In this document: in pieces, positions 43,389 to 52,269 of the stretch
How positions within the stretch are numbered: the first letter of the stretch is position 1
How the letters are laid out: each line of letters starts with the position of its first letter
Program-made: the position numbers and the translations under genes
Source: Pontibacter russatus
Lineage (GTDB): Bacteria > Bacteroidota > Bacteroidia > Cytophagales > Hymenobacteraceae
Direction of reading: 5' to 3'
Assembly: GCF_009931655.1 (NCBI RefSeq)
Contig: NZ_CP047984.1
Location: forward strand, 930,001-994,000
Length of the DNA stretch: 64,000 nucleotides
The notes under the pieces: generated by a model
The model's input: only the letters and a program-made list of their open reading frames with translations
What the model was told of the DNA's origin: nothing
Databases searched by the model: none

Positions 43389-43556
43389 TTGTCATTTATC
43401 ATTTATCAATCGCTAATGCTATGCTGCTCCTGTTTAAGACCACACAAGGTAGGAATTTAATCTTTGACGGATTTTACTTGTTGATGGCTGATGGGTTAAA
43501 TTGTTGATTGCTGTATTGTTGATTGTTCACTCTTTAACTTTCTGATTCTCTAACCC
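43389..43556. repeat. Low-complexity intergenic spacer (TTGTTGATTGTT / TTTATCATTT type)
   Basis: Contains CATTTGTCATTTATCATTT at one end and GATGGGTTAAATTGTTGATT with ATTGTTGATTGTTCAC at the other. The same vocabulary recurs in the spacers at 45280-45450 and 54640-54934. Confidence 0.55.
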
Positions 43557-44648
43557 TTAATACTTACGCTCTTTCCAGGTGATGCGGAGCGGCAGAAAGA
43601 AATAGAAGATGAGCACGATAGACGACACCAGGAGGTAAATCTCGAATGCGATATAAAACCACCACGGCACCGACTGCCCCAGGCGGCGGAGGCATATAAA
43701 CACATATAGGCTCTGCAGCAGCAGCTTATAAGCAAAGATTGCCCCCATTGCTCCCACCGAGGTGTAGGCGAAAAACGGCAGCAGCACCGGGTAGTATGCC
43801 GAGTGGACGATAAAGATGATTGCCATATAGAGAGGCAGTTGCAGAGAGCCGCGCATCCAGCGCCTGCGCTGCTGCAGGTACGCCGCGATGCTTTCGGCGG
43901 GAGTTGAGAGCGCCAGCACCGCCCGGCTATATATGTTCCGGAAGCCCCAGCCCTTCCGGATGATGGCGTTGAAGATGGCCACGTCCTCGGTGACGGAGAA
44001 TTTTACCCCCTCAAACCCTCCCGTCTGCTCATATGCCTGCCGGCGCAGCAGCATGTTGTTGCCCATCGTCGAGACAGGCAGTTTCAGGTCCGAAATCACC
44101 TGCATCAGCCCCAGCGCGTAAAGCCAGTCCACGGCCTGCAGCCTCGCCCAGAACCCTTCTCCCGCTATGGATGTAATGCCCGTCACTACGCCTACCCCCT
44201 CCCGCATCTCCGAAAGCATGCCCCGCACCCACTGCGGCGGCACGGCAATATCGGCATCCGTGAAAAAGAAGAAGTCGGTGGTGGCGTGCTTTGCCAGATG
44301 AGCCAGCACGTTTGCTTTGCCTTTGGTGACGCCCGCGCTTTGCGGAATCGGGATACAGGTATAATTGGGCAGGTGTTGTATATAGGCTTGCACCACGGCG
44401 CGCGTGGCGTCTGTAGAGGCATCGTCGCCTATCAGCACTTCTATTCTATCCGGGGGGTAGTCGAGCGCCGCGATGGCCCGCAGGCAGCGCAGGATGGTGT
44501 GTTCCTCATTTCGGGCGGCGATGAGGATGCTGACGCGCGGCTGCTGGGTAACGAGCAAGCCGTAAGATTTGCGGTTGAGCACCAGCAGGGCCAGCAATAC
44601 CAGGAAAAGCAGGAAATAAAGTATGAAATAAACTACCGATACAATCAT
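43557..44648 (-). CDS. Membrane glycosyltransferase family 2
   Basis: 363 residues from the ATG at 44648; a longer open frame upstream only shadows the deacetylase gene. An N-terminal membrane helix (about 2-25) precedes the GT2 domain: VSILIAARNEEHTILRCLRA, LIGDDASTDAT, FFFTDADIAVPPQW (DxD), TEDVAIFNAIIRKGW, and the acceptor motif QQRRRWMRGSLQ. Three or four C-terminal helices follow. It resembles exopolysaccharide or lipid glycosyltransferases. Its start overlaps the stop of the deacetylase gene (44645-44648), so both act in one pathway, perhaps surface-polysaccharide synthesis and trimming. Confidence 0.87.
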   Translation of the reverse strand: MIVSVVYFILYFLLFLVLLALLVLNRKSYGLLVTQQPRVSILIAARNEEHTILRCLRAIAALDYPPDRIEVLIGDDASTDATRAVVQAYIQHLPNYTCIPIPQSAGVTKGKANVLAHLAKHATTDFFFFTDADIAVPPQWVRGMLSEMREGVGVVTGITSIAGEGFWARLQAVDWLYALGLMQVISDLKLPVSTMGNNMLLRRQAYEQTGGFEGVKFSVTEDVAIFNAIIRKGWGFRNIYSRAVLALSTPAESIAAYLQQRRRWMRGSLQLPLYMAIIFIVHSAYYPVLLPFFAYTSVGAMGAIFAYKLLLQSLYVFICLRRLGQSVPWWFYIAFEIYLLVSSIVLIFYFFLPLRITWKERKY

Positions 44649-45277
44649 AAAGTCTCGAACGAATAGCCCAGGCTGGAGAAATGCTCCAGGAAGCGCGGCA
44701 AAGCGTATTGCATGTTCCGCTGCGCTTTCAGGCTGTCGTGGAATACGATGATGCTGCCGCTTTGGGTATGCGCTATGGCTTTCCGGAGGCATTTTTCGGG
44801 CGGAAGGGTGGCATCGTAGTCGTTGGTGAGCATGTCCCACATAATCAGCTCGTGCGTTTTCCGCAGGGCCGCCGCCTGGGCAGCCGTAATGCGCCCGTAC
44901 GGAGGTCGGAACAGATTCACTTTCCTGCCCGGCTGCAGCGCATCCAGTTCTGCCTGGCACAGCGCGGCATTTTCTATATAGGCCTCCAACGGCGTCTGCC
45001 AGCCCTTCAGGTGGTGGAAAGTGTGGTTGCCCAGCACATGCCCCTGCGCCAGCGCCTGCCGCGCCACCTCCGGGTGCTTTGCCAGGTTATCGCCCACACA
45101 GAAGAACGTGGCCTTTGCGTTATATATGGCCAACTGCTCCAGCACCCAGGGCGTCACCTCCGGAATAGGGCCGTCGTCGAAGGTGAGGAACAGCTTTTTC
45201 GCCACGTCGTCCCGGCGCCATATATAGCCGGGCATCAGTTTCCGGAGTAGGTAAGGCGTTTTATAGAAGCGGATCAA
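44645..45277 (-). CDS. Polysaccharide deacetylase (CE4/NodB family)
   Basis: 210 residues. NodB motifs: FLTFDDGPIPEVTPWVL (motif 1, catalytic base Asp and metal Asp), GHVLGNHTFHHL (motif 2, metal His residues), FRPPYGRIT (motif 3), WDMLTNDYD (motif 4) and GSIIVFHDS (motif 5). No signal peptide is obvious. The family removes N-acetyl groups from chitin, peptidoglycan or poly-GlcNAc. It is coupled to the downstream GT2 gene by an ATGA overlap. Confidence 0.9.
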   Translation of the reverse strand: MIRFYKTPYLLRKLMPGYIWRRDDVAKKLFLTFDDGPIPEVTPWVLEQLAIYNAKATFFCVGDNLAKHPEVARQALAQGHVLGNHTFHHLKGWQTPLEAYIENAALCQAELDALQPGRKVNLFRPPYGRITAAQAAALRKTHELIMWDMLTNDYDATLPPEKCLRKAIAHTQSGSIIVFHDSLKAQRNMQYALPRFLEHFSSLGYSFETL

Positions 45278-45451
45278 GGTTGAGTTGCTGGTATTGATTG
45301 TTGGTCGGTGGCGGAATGGTTAAATGGTAGGATGGTTAAATGGCTATATGGTTAAATGGTTGTAGAAGGTCATCAAATATTATAACAGTCTTGCTGAACC
45401 AACAATCAAACAACTCAGCCATTTAACCATTAAAACTTTAACAACCAACAA
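45278..45451. repeat. Intergenic inverted repeat with three 16-bp tandem units
   Basis: ATGGTTAAATGG occurs three times at exact 16-bp steps (45316, 45332, 45348), preceded by ATTGATTGTTGGTCGG. Further on, the complement appears once (CCATTTAACCAT) followed by CAACCAACAATCA, so the spacer can fold on itself. Related wording is seen at 43389-43556 and 54640-54934. Confidence 0.7.
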
Positions 45452-46675
45452 TCACTTAAACCGGCAGGAGAGCAGCGTGATGTCGTCGTTGAAGCTTTTT
45501 TCCTCGCTGTACAGCTTTATCTCGCGGAGCAGCTGCAGGTGCAGCACCTTGGAGCTCAGGAAGCGGTTGCGCTTCAGGAACTCGATGGTGCCCTCGATGC
45601 CGAACTCCGCCTCCTCTTCGTCAAACACCTCTGTCAGGCCGTCGGTGTAGCAGAGCAGCACAGCGCTTTTGGGCACTGACACCCTGCCCACCGACAAGAA
45701 CGGCAGCACGTCAAACACTCCCAGCATGGTGCAGCCCTCGTTCAGGAGCAGGTGGGTGTTGTTCTCGTACAGCAGGATAGGCGAGTTGTGGCCCGCGTTC
45801 ACGTAGATGAGCTCCCGCGTCCGGCGGTTATATATGGCCACAAAGGTGGTGATGAATTTCTCGGCTATCGCGTTGCGGTAAATCAGGTTGTTGAGTTCGG
45901 CCACCACAGTGCCCAGATCCGTAGTCTGGCGCAGGATGGTGCGGAGACCTGCCTGGAAGTTCGACATCAGCAGGGAGGCGGGAACGCCTTTCCCCGACAC
46001 ATCGGCCACGCAGAACAGAAACTGGTCCTCGTCAATCTCGATGAAATCGTAGTAGTCGCCGCCAATGGAGGAGTGGGGTATATAGCTGGCGTGCATCACC
46101 ACGTTGCTGTCGTTGGGCAGCGACTTCGGGAACAGCATTGTCTGCACCTCACGGGCAATCTCAATCTCCCGCCTGATGGACTCCTGCTCCAGCCGCTGCC
46201 GCACCATCTTGTGGTTTTCGATCGCCACCAGCATGATGTTACTCACCGTCTGCACAAACCCGAGCGCCCCTATGTTCTGGTAATACGGCTGTATCTTCCC
46301 GATCATGACAAAGGCCAGCACTTTGCCGTTGTGCAGAATCGGTATGACGATGTCGAAGGTGCGCCACTTCTTGTCTACCGGCAACTTCGCCACCTTAGAT
46401 ATCTCTTTGAGCGACGTGATGCCTTCCGGCAGCCGCTGCCTGGTGAAGTCCTGCTCGGTGCCGAAGCATACCTTGCACTCCCAGGCGTCGTCGTGTACGA
46501 ACAGCACCAGGCGGCTGATCTGCAGCTGGGCCAGCAGCGTGAAGCGGTATATCTTGTACAGGGCAGCCTCCGGCAGGTTATCATTGATTGCCTGCGTAAT
46601 CTCAAGCAGAGCCGAAAGTTCCAGCTTCTTCAGGTTCAGTTCCTGCTGTGTATTTGGTGTGATGATATCAGGCAT
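45452..46675 (-). CDS. GAF-SpoIIE (PP2C-type) serine phosphatase
   Basis: 407 residues. An N-terminal helix (about 10-35) and a GAF-like domain (about 36-170; IYRFTLLAQLQISRLVLFVH, VIPILHNGKVLAFVMIG) lead via the linker RREIEIAREVQTMLFPKSLP to the SpoIIE phosphatase domain (about 195-405; SSIGGDYYDFIEIDEDQFLF, CVADVSGKGVPASLLMS, LLCYTDGLTEVFDEEEAEFG, SFNDDITLL). These Asp residues bind the metals. Such proteins dephosphorylate anti-anti-sigma (STAS) partners in stress or motility control; none is encoded next to it. Confidence 0.9.
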   Translation of the reverse strand: MPDIITPNTQQELNLKKLELSALLEITQAINDNLPEAALYKIYRFTLLAQLQISRLVLFVHDDAWECKVCFGTEQDFTRQRLPEGITSLKEISKVAKLPVDKKWRTFDIVIPILHNGKVLAFVMIGKIQPYYQNIGALGFVQTVSNIMLVAIENHKMVRQRLEQESIRREIEIAREVQTMLFPKSLPNDSNVVMHASYIPHSSIGGDYYDFIEIDEDQFLFCVADVSGKGVPASLLMSNFQAGLRTILRQTTDLGTVVAELNNLIYRNAIAEKFITTFVAIYNRRTRELIYVNAGHNSPILLYENNTHLLLNEGCTMLGVFDVLPFLSVGRVSVPKSAVLLCYTDGLTEVFDEEEAEFGIEGTIEFLKRNRFLSSKVLHLQLLREIKLYSEEKSFNDDITLLSCRFK

Positions 46676-47093
46676 TCGGAATCATGGTTTTGGTCGCATC
46701 CCCATATAGGCCACTCCCCGACAGTGCTGGGCCAGCGCCGGGACACGAGCGCACAAGTTAGGTAAAACTACTAAAAAATCATTAGCAAGCGCAGCTAACT
46801 GTGTTAAACCTTCGATCAACGCCGCCTCTCCCGCAAGGCTGAAAGAAAGACGCCTGACGGCCCGGCACAACACATAACATCCTGATCATCTGTTGCAACA
46901 CCCGGCATTTATAAGCATTTATTTCACTATATATACTATTCATCCCTGATAATCAGCTTATTCATTAGTAATATATAAAGTATTGATTTTATATATGCAT
47001 CTTCCCGGAAGCCTTGCCAGGAGGATGCGCCACAGGTATGACTGGCTGCAGTATGGGCCGCCGGAAGAAAAAGAATGACAGGAGAAAAGCAGC
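46676..47093. other. Intergenic region, AT-rich in the middle
   Basis: About 420 bp upstream of the phosphatase gene. It includes an AT-rich stretch (46920-47000) with several TATATA words. No gene recognised; it likely carries the phosphatase promoter. Confidence 0.4.
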
Positions 47094-47351
47094 CTAGATG
47101 GAGTTATGCACAACAAGGCCCGCCTTGGTGGCAAGAAAATAATACTCGCGGCAGTGCTGCCCGAAACTGCTCTCCTCGTATGCATGCTCTGTGTCCTGGT
47201 CGGGGTAGAGTATTTTCACATAGCCCTGCCGGATAAGCGACTGCAGGGCCGCGCACAGCTCCTCATCATCCAGGGAGAGGGTACTTTTGAGATCAGGGTA
47301 AGCCGTGACGAAGTACAGTTCGTCCAGCAGGTCAAATTCATTGTCGCTCAT
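47094..47351 (-). CDS. Small hypothetical protein of a glycosyltransferase operon
   Basis: 85 residues from the ATG at 47351 (MSDNEFDLLDELYFVTAYPD). Acidic, helical text (LSLDDEELCAALQSLIRQGY) that could form a winged-helix-like fold; no signal or membrane segment. The ATG overlaps the upstream GT2 stop by 4 nt, so it is co-translated with that enzyme. I do not recognise the family. It is likely real because of the coupling and the coding character. Confidence 0.7.
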   Translation of the reverse strand: MSDNEFDLLDELYFVTAYPDLKSTLSLDDEELCAALQSLIRQGYVKILYPDQDTEHAYEESSFGQHCREYYFLATKAGLVVHNSI

Positions 47352-48481
47352 GTGTTGCGGATAATTCTCCCTTTCCAGCGGTAGCGGCCCAGCAGGCCGC
47401 AGGTACCGGTAAATACCACGTAGGGGACGTAAACGAGTTGCAGCGGCAGCATGTACCAGAGGTAGCTTCGCCTGCCCAGGAAACCCAGCACCTGCCTTAA
47501 AAATAGGAAATCCACGGCAAACTTCGAAGCGTAGGCGGCTGTAAATATCCAGAGGGGAAGGCTGCCGGACAGCAGCAGGGCAATTGCCAGGAACAGCAGG
47601 AAGTTGACCAGAAAAACAACGACGGCGACCAGCTGCACCTGCAGGCTCTGGTAAGACTTCCACTTGCTGGCCCACCTTACCCGCTGATACATAAACGAAA
47701 TCAGCGTTTTGCATGCTGTTGTATAAACAATAGCTTTACTGCTTTTCAGGAACACTACCTTGCCCGGATACTGCTGGTGTACCTTGTGCAACAGAAACTC
47801 GTCGTCGCCGCTGGCGATGCCCTCGTTGCCAGCAAAGCCCGCCACGCTGGTAAAAACATCTTTCCGGTAAGCGATGTTGGCCCCGTTGCACATGTTGGGT
47901 CTCCCCAGCCCAATCGAAGCGCCGCCAATCCCGATCAGGCTTGCGAACTCCACCAGCTGCATTTTCTCGAAAAGGGTGTCTGTGTGATGAAAACAGACGG
48001 GACCGCTGATAAAGTACGGCTGCTGCAGCCGGTACAGGTAAGCGTATTGCCGCAGCCACTCCTGCCCCACCCGGCAGTCGCCGTCGGTGAACACCAGCAG
48101 CTCGCCCTGCGCCAGTTCTACCCCTTTCTGCACCGCGGCTTTCTTCAGCTGCATGGCTGGGTAATCCTTCAGATGCAACAACCTCAAAATCATTGTGGAA
48201 CCTGCCCTGTATTCATTCACCAGTTCAACCGTCCTGTCCTCCGAATGGTCGTCTACCACCAGCACCTCCAGCAGTTCTTTCGGGTACTGCTGCCGCTCCA
48301 GGTCCTGCAACAGCAGCAGGATGTTCTCCGCCTCGTTCCGAACCGGGATGATGACAGAAAGCCGCACGTCCGGTATATAGCCTGCGGGGGCATCAGAGGC
48401 AGGGAGATCCTGCCAGGCGGCGCGGCGGCGCAGGATAAGCCAGGCATAGGCCAGCAGCGTGAGGGAGAGCAGCCAGATCAC
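47348..48481 (-). CDS. Membrane glycosyltransferase family 2
   Basis: 377 residues from the GTG at 48481 (MIWLLSLTLLAYAWLILRRR), whose codon overlaps the stop of the upstream gene (GTGA). One N-terminal helix, then GT2: LSVIIPVRNEAENILLLLQD, VVDDHSEDRTVELV, VFTDGDCRVGQEWLRQ (DxD), SGDDEFLLHKVHQQYPGK, MYQRVRWASKW, and about four C-terminal helices (from about 285). The set of a flippase-like membrane protein, this GT2 and a small protein suggests synthesis of a surface glycolipid or polysaccharide. Confidence 0.87.
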   Translation of the reverse strand: MIWLLSLTLLAYAWLILRRRAAWQDLPASDAPAGYIPDVRLSVIIPVRNEAENILLLLQDLERQQYPKELLEVLVVDDHSEDRTVELVNEYRAGSTMILRLLHLKDYPAMQLKKAAVQKGVELAQGELLVFTDGDCRVGQEWLRQYAYLYRLQQPYFISGPVCFHHTDTLFEKMQLVEFASLIGIGGASIGLGRPNMCNGANIAYRKDVFTSVAGFAGNEGIASGDDEFLLHKVHQQYPGKVVFLKSSKAIVYTTACKTLISFMYQRVRWASKWKSYQSLQVQLVAVVVFLVNFLLFLAIALLLSGSLPLWIFTAAYASKFAVDFLFLRQVLGFLGRRSYLWYMLPLQLVYVPYVVFTGTCGLLGRYRWKGRIIRNT

Positions 48482-49467
48482 GTGGTGACTCCTTTCCGGG
48501 CGAACCGCAGGCGCAGCACGAAGAACAGGCCAACGGCGCTGGGCACCGCTATATTGAGCAGCCAGAGGCTCAGGCTCGCGCTCAGCACCTGCAGGCGCTC
48601 CTGCCCCAGCAAGCCAAAGAGGTACATGGCCGACAACTCCCGCATGCCCAAATCCGAGAGCAGGCTGACGGAAGGCACCACCGATTTGAGGAAGAACGTG
48701 CCGGACACGCCGCATATATACTCCACCGCGCTCAGTTGCACCCCAAACAGGATCAGCAGCAGGATAAACTGCAGCAGAAACACGCAGTAGCGGCTCAGCG
48801 ACAGCAGCAGGAGGCGGGTGAGTTCAGGGGAAGCGTAGGCGGCCATGACGGCTATATAGGGCACAAACTGCCGCAGCGGCTTTATACCGGCCACCACTGC
48901 CACCATGGCGCGGGCGTTGTAAAGCAGCAGCAACACGATCAAATTCAGGGCAAGCAGCAGGAATATAAGGCTAAGGCAGACAGACGGATACAGGTGCCAG
49001 TAAAAGCGGAGGATGAAGTAAGCCAAACCCACAGAACCCGCCAGCACCGTGGCCACCAGCTGGCAGAACCGCCCCAGGAATATAGCCCCGATTGCCTCCA
49101 GCCGCTGCTGGCTCTTCAGTTCCAGCACACGGCCAGCATAGTCGCCGAGGCGGTTGGGGGTGATGAAACCGAGGGTAAGGCCCACCATTACGGCCCGGTA
49201 CGCCTGCCTGAAAGACAGCCGTTCAATTTTCTGCCCCAGCAGCCGCCACTTCAGCGCCTCGAAACCCCAGTTGACGGGAATGAGCGCTGCCGTGACCAGC
49301 AACAGCGGGCGCAGCGGGCTTTGCCAGGCCTCTTGCAGAATGCCTCCCCAGCTCAGGAAAGCGTCTGGTGCCTTGAAGACGGCCTTGTAGAGCAGGTACA
49401 ACGTGAGCAACACCACCAGCGCTTTGCCAGCGGCCAAAAGGAATTTTCTGCTGCGGTTAATGTTCAA
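48478..49467 (-). CDS. LPG_synthase_TM (UPF0104) membrane protein
   Basis: 329 residues with 7-8 transmembrane helices and no soluble domain. Family text: FEALKWRLLGQKIERLSFRQ (about 70-90), GFITPNRLGDYAGRVLELKS (the conserved P-x-R-x-G-E/D region) and SVVPSVSLLSDLGMRELSAM near the C-terminus. Relatives include the flippase half of MprF and many uncharacterised lipid or glycolipid transporters. It is the first gene of a three-gene run with a GT2 and a small protein, and is divergent from ruvC with only 26 bp between the starts. Confidence 0.87.
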   Translation of the reverse strand: MNINRSRKFLLAAGKALVVLLTLYLLYKAVFKAPDAFLSWGGILQEAWQSPLRPLLLVTAALIPVNWGFEALKWRLLGQKIERLSFRQAYRAVMVGLTLGFITPNRLGDYAGRVLELKSQQRLEAIGAIFLGRFCQLVATVLAGSVGLAYFILRFYWHLYPSVCLSLIFLLLALNLIVLLLLYNARAMVAVVAGIKPLRQFVPYIAVMAAYASPELTRLLLLSLSRYCVFLLQFILLLILFGVQLSAVEYICGVSGTFFLKSVVPSVSLLSDLGMRELSAMYLFGLLGQERLQVLSASLSLWLLNIAVPSAVGLFFVLRLRFARKGVTT

Positions 49468-49478
49468 GATAATATGTC

Positions 49479-49486
49479 TATTTTTG
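49479..49486 (+). promoter_or_regulatory. Candidate -7 element of ruvC
   Basis: TATTTTTG matches TAnnTTTG and ends 7 nt before the ruvC ATG, implying a nearly leaderless transcript. No good -33 element could be assigned. Confidence 0.4.
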
Positions 49487-49493
49487 CAATCCT

Positions 49494-50066
49494 ATGGCGC
49501 ACTCTCCGGCACTCCCACCCAATAAATTCATCCTCGGCATCGACCCCGGCACACAGGTGATGGGCTATGCCTTGATCGAGGTGACGGGCACAAAGGTACA
49601 GGTAGTGCAGTACGGCGTTATCCACCTAAAGAGCTACAGCAACCACGCCATCAAGTTAAAGAAAATTTTCGACCGCATGATTCAGCTCATCGACGAGTAC
49701 CTCCCCGACGAGCTGGCCATCGAGTCGCCCTTTTACGGGACCAACGTGCAAAGCATGCTGAAACTGGGCCGGGCGCAGGGCGTGGCCATCGCCGCCGCCC
49801 TCTCCCGCGACATCCCCTATGTGGAGTACGCCCCCAAGAAAATCAAGCAGTCCATCACGGGCAACGGAAACGCCTCCAAAGAGCAGGTGGCCAGCATGCT
49901 CATGCAAATCCTGAAGATACAGGACGCGCCCAAGCTCCTCGACGCCACCGATGCCCTGGGCGTGGCGCTTTGCCACCACTACCAGAAAGGCAACAACGCC
50001 AAGCAGGGCGGCAAGTCCTGGAAAAGCTTCCTGCTGGACAACCCCGAGCGGCTGGCAGGCAAATAA
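49494..50066 (+). CDS. ruvC: Holliday junction resolvase RuvC
   Basis: 190 residues. Active-site acidic residues: ILGIDPGTQVMGYALIEV (Asp near residue 17), LAIESPFYGTNVQSMLKLGR (Glu), and the C-terminal LLDATDALGVALCHHY pair of Asp. YAPKKIKQSITGNGNASKEQ is also standard. RuvC nicks Holliday junctions symmetrically with RuvAB. The length is slightly above the E. coli protein because of a lysine-rich C-terminal tail (about 160-190). It has a stand-alone promoter. Confidence 0.95.
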   Translation: MAHSPALPPNKFILGIDPGTQVMGYALIEVTGTKVQVVQYGVIHLKSYSNHAIKLKKIFDRMIQLIDEYLPDELAIESPFYGTNVQSMLKLGRAQGVAIAAALSRDIPYVEYAPKKIKQSITGNGNASKEQVASMLMQILKIQDAPKLLDATDALGVALCHHYQKGNNAKQGGKSWKSFLLDNPERLAGK

Positions 50067-50670
50067 GCTTTCCGTTCTGCTCCATATTCTAATCCATTTC
50101 GCCCGTTCCATATATAAATAAGCTTCCCCGGAGAGAGCAGTTATATATTCCTTATATATGTATACTGAACACGGAAGCTGCTCTGCCTGAGCTTTGAACC
50201 GACGCCAACCCATCCGGAATTTGCTGGCTCCGAAACTGGCACCGCGTTTCGGAGCCATATATCCGGTACCGCATCTTCAGGAGGCTAATGTGTCTTTCTC
50301 AGGGCCCAGCCTTGCAATCTGTTTCCGTTTCGGGCACTTCTTGCTTATATTTGCCGCCGCAGGACAGCAGTAGGGGCACTTCGGGCATTGCCATGCCCCT
50401 TCATCAGGAGTGGAAAGAGGCTGCGGCAGATGGTTTATATATAAAACAAGGTTTATATAGGGCTGTAGGCTGCCTGTCAGGGCTGATTTGCAAAGGATGG
50501 CCGGGATGCCTGCATATGCTCGAAGTTAATTTATACCTTTACATGTTTCGCTGGAATCTTTCTTAACCCTGTGCTTGGCTGAAGCCGTATGTGTGGGGGT
50601 AAGTCTTCTGACCGGCCGCCACGCGAGCCGGTGCATACAGGCTGGCTTACCCGTTTTCAACTGACAACGA
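50067..50670. other. Intergenic region between ruvC and the mla operon
   Basis: About 600 bp. A perfect 11-bp hairpin, GGCTCCGAAAC / GTTTCGGAGCC (50226-50256, 9-nt loop), may end ruvC transcription although no T-tract follows. The 92-codon frame at 50288-50566 has no domain and odd composition. A candidate mla promoter element lies at 50534. Confidence 0.5.
50534..50541 (+). promoter_or_regulatory. Candidate -7 element of the mla operon
   Basis: TACCTTTA differs from TAnnTTTG only at the last base and lies about 130 nt before the mlaE start, leaving a long leader. Confidence 0.3.
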
Positions 50671-51486
50671 ATGGATCAAAGCAATAACCAGATACCTCCA
50701 ACCAAGACGCGCAAATTCGTTTTCTCCAGAAGGATAGACCGCTTCTTCCTGGAGTTGTCCCGCATAAACTCATTTATCGCCCGCTTTTTCAGGGAAGTCT
50801 TCTTCCCTCCTTACGAATTCAAGGAGATCATCAAGCAATGCCATGAGGTGGGCGTCCGCTCGCTGCCCCTGATCTCCATCACCGGCTTTATCATCGGGAT
50901 AGTGTTCACGAACCAGTCGCGGCCCTCGCTGCAGGACTTCGGCGCCACGTCGCTGCTGCCTGCCCTCATCTCGGTGGCCATCATCCGGGCCATCGGCCCG
51001 CTGGTAACGGCCATCATCGCTGCGGGCAGGGTGGGGTCGGGCATCGGCGCGGAGCTCGGCTCCATGCGCGTAACAGAGCAGATAGACGCCATGGAGGTGT
51101 CGGCCACCAACCCCTTCAAGTTTCTGGTGGTGAGCCGGGTGCTGGCCACCACGCTTATGATCCCGGCCCTCACCATATATACCACGCTGGTGTCGTTGCT
51201 GGGCGGCTACCTGAACGTACACCAGAACGAGCTGACAACCATCACCACCTTCTTCAACCAGGTGTTTGAAACCATCACGTTCCTGGACATCATCGCCTCT
51301 ACCATCAAATCGGTGCTGTTCGGCTTCACGATAGGCATGGTGGGGTGCTACAAGGGATTTTACTCCTCCAAAGGCACGGAGGGTGTGGGCAAGGCAGCCA
51401 ACTCGTCGGTGGTGACGGCCATGTTCCTGCTCTTTATAGAGGAGCTTTTGGTGATGCAGATAATCAACGCTATCCGCGCAGTGTAG
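50671..51486 (+). CDS. mlaE: MlaE-family ABC transporter permease
   Basis: 271 residues, about five or six membrane helices. Family motifs: SLPLISITGFIIGIVFTNQS (about 68-88), GRVGSGIGAELGSMRVTEQI (about 123-143, the conserved E-L-G region) and the C-terminal NSSVVTAMFLLFIEELLVMQ. It forms the inner-membrane permease of a lipid (Mla/Tgd-type) transport complex that moves phospholipids between the inner and outer membranes. The ATPase gene starts 4 nt after its stop. Confidence 0.92.
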   Translation: MDQSNNQIPPTKTRKFVFSRRIDRFFLELSRINSFIARFFREVFFPPYEFKEIIKQCHEVGVRSLPLISITGFIIGIVFTNQSRPSLQDFGATSLLPALISVAIIRAIGPLVTAIIAAGRVGSGIGAELGSMRVTEQIDAMEVSATNPFKFLVVSRVLATTLMIPALTIYTTLVSLLGGYLNVHQNELTTITTFFNQVFETITFLDIIASTIKSVLFGFTIGMVGCYKGFYSSKGTEGVGKAANSSVVTAMFLLFIEELLVMQIINAIRAV

Positions 51487-51489
51487 GTT

Positions 51490-52269
51490 ATGGAGGAGAA
51501 AAAACTAAACCCGAATATAGACAGGAGCAGGAAGGTTATCTTTATACGGGGGCTTCAGAAGGCTTTTGATGACAACGTGATACTGCGGGGAGTGGACCTG
51601 GACCTGTACCAGGGGGAGAACCTGGTGGTGCTGGGCCGCTCCGGTACAGGCAAGTCGGTGCTGATCAAGATCATCTCGGGGCTGTTGCGCGCCGATGCCG
51701 GGGTAGTGAACGTGCTGGGCCAGGACGTCAGCCGCATCACTCGCAAGGAATTGGACGCCCTGCGCCTCAAAATTGGCTTCTCGTTTCAGAACAGCGCCCT
51801 CTACGACAGCATGACGGTGAAAGAGAACCTGGAGTTCCCGCTGGTGCGGCACGCCAAGCACATGACGCAGCGCGACCGCGACCGGGTAATTGACGTGGTG
51901 CTGGAGGCGGTGGGCCTTGCAAAGGCCATCCACCAGATGCCATCGGAGCTGTCGGGTGGTCAGCGGAAGCGGATAGGCATTGCCCGGACGCTCATCCTGC
52001 GGCCCGAGATCATGCTCTACGACGAGCCCACTGCAGGGCTGGACCCCATCACCAGCATAGAGATAAACAAACTGATAAACGAGGTGCAGCGAAGGTTCAA
52101 CACCTCCTCCATCATCATCACGCACGACCTGACCTGCGCCAGGGCCACCGGCGACCGGGTGGTGATGCTGCTGGACGGCCAGTTTCAGCGTCAAGGAACC
52201 TTCGAGGAAGTATTCGCGACCGATGACGAGCGCGTTAAAGCATTCTACAATTACAACTTTACAGATTAA
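51490..52269 (+). CDS. mlaF: MlaF-type ABC transporter ATP-binding protein
   Basis: 259 residues. Walker A VLGRSGTGKSVLIK, Q-loop FSFQNSALYDSMTVKENLEF, ABC signature ELSGGQRKRIGIARTLI, Walker B IMLYDEPTAGLDP, and H-loop ITHDL. The phrase NSALYDSMTV is typical of MlaF. It energises lipid transport with MlaE and the MCE protein; the following gene begins immediately after its stop codon. Confidence 0.94.
   Translation: MEEKKLNPNIDRSRKVIFIRGLQKAFDDNVILRGVDLDLYQGENLVVLGRSGTGKSVLIKIISGLLRADAGVVNVLGQDVSRITRKELDALRLKIGFSFQNSALYDSMTVKENLEFPLVRHAKHMTQRDRDRVIDVVLEAVGLAKAIHQMPSELSGGQRKRIGIARTLILRPEIMLYDEPTAGLDPITSIEINKLINEVQRRFNTSSIIITHDLTCARATGDRVVMLLDGQFQRQGTFEEVFATDDERVKAFYNYNFTD

Noticed and set aside
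45752-46765. 337-codon plus-strand open frame
   Set aside because: Antisense to the GAF-SpoIIE phosphatase; no domain logic of its own.
50288-50566. 92-codon frame upstream of mlaE
   Set aside because: No signal, domain or conserved text; composition unlike neighbouring genes; lies in the likely promoter and leader region.
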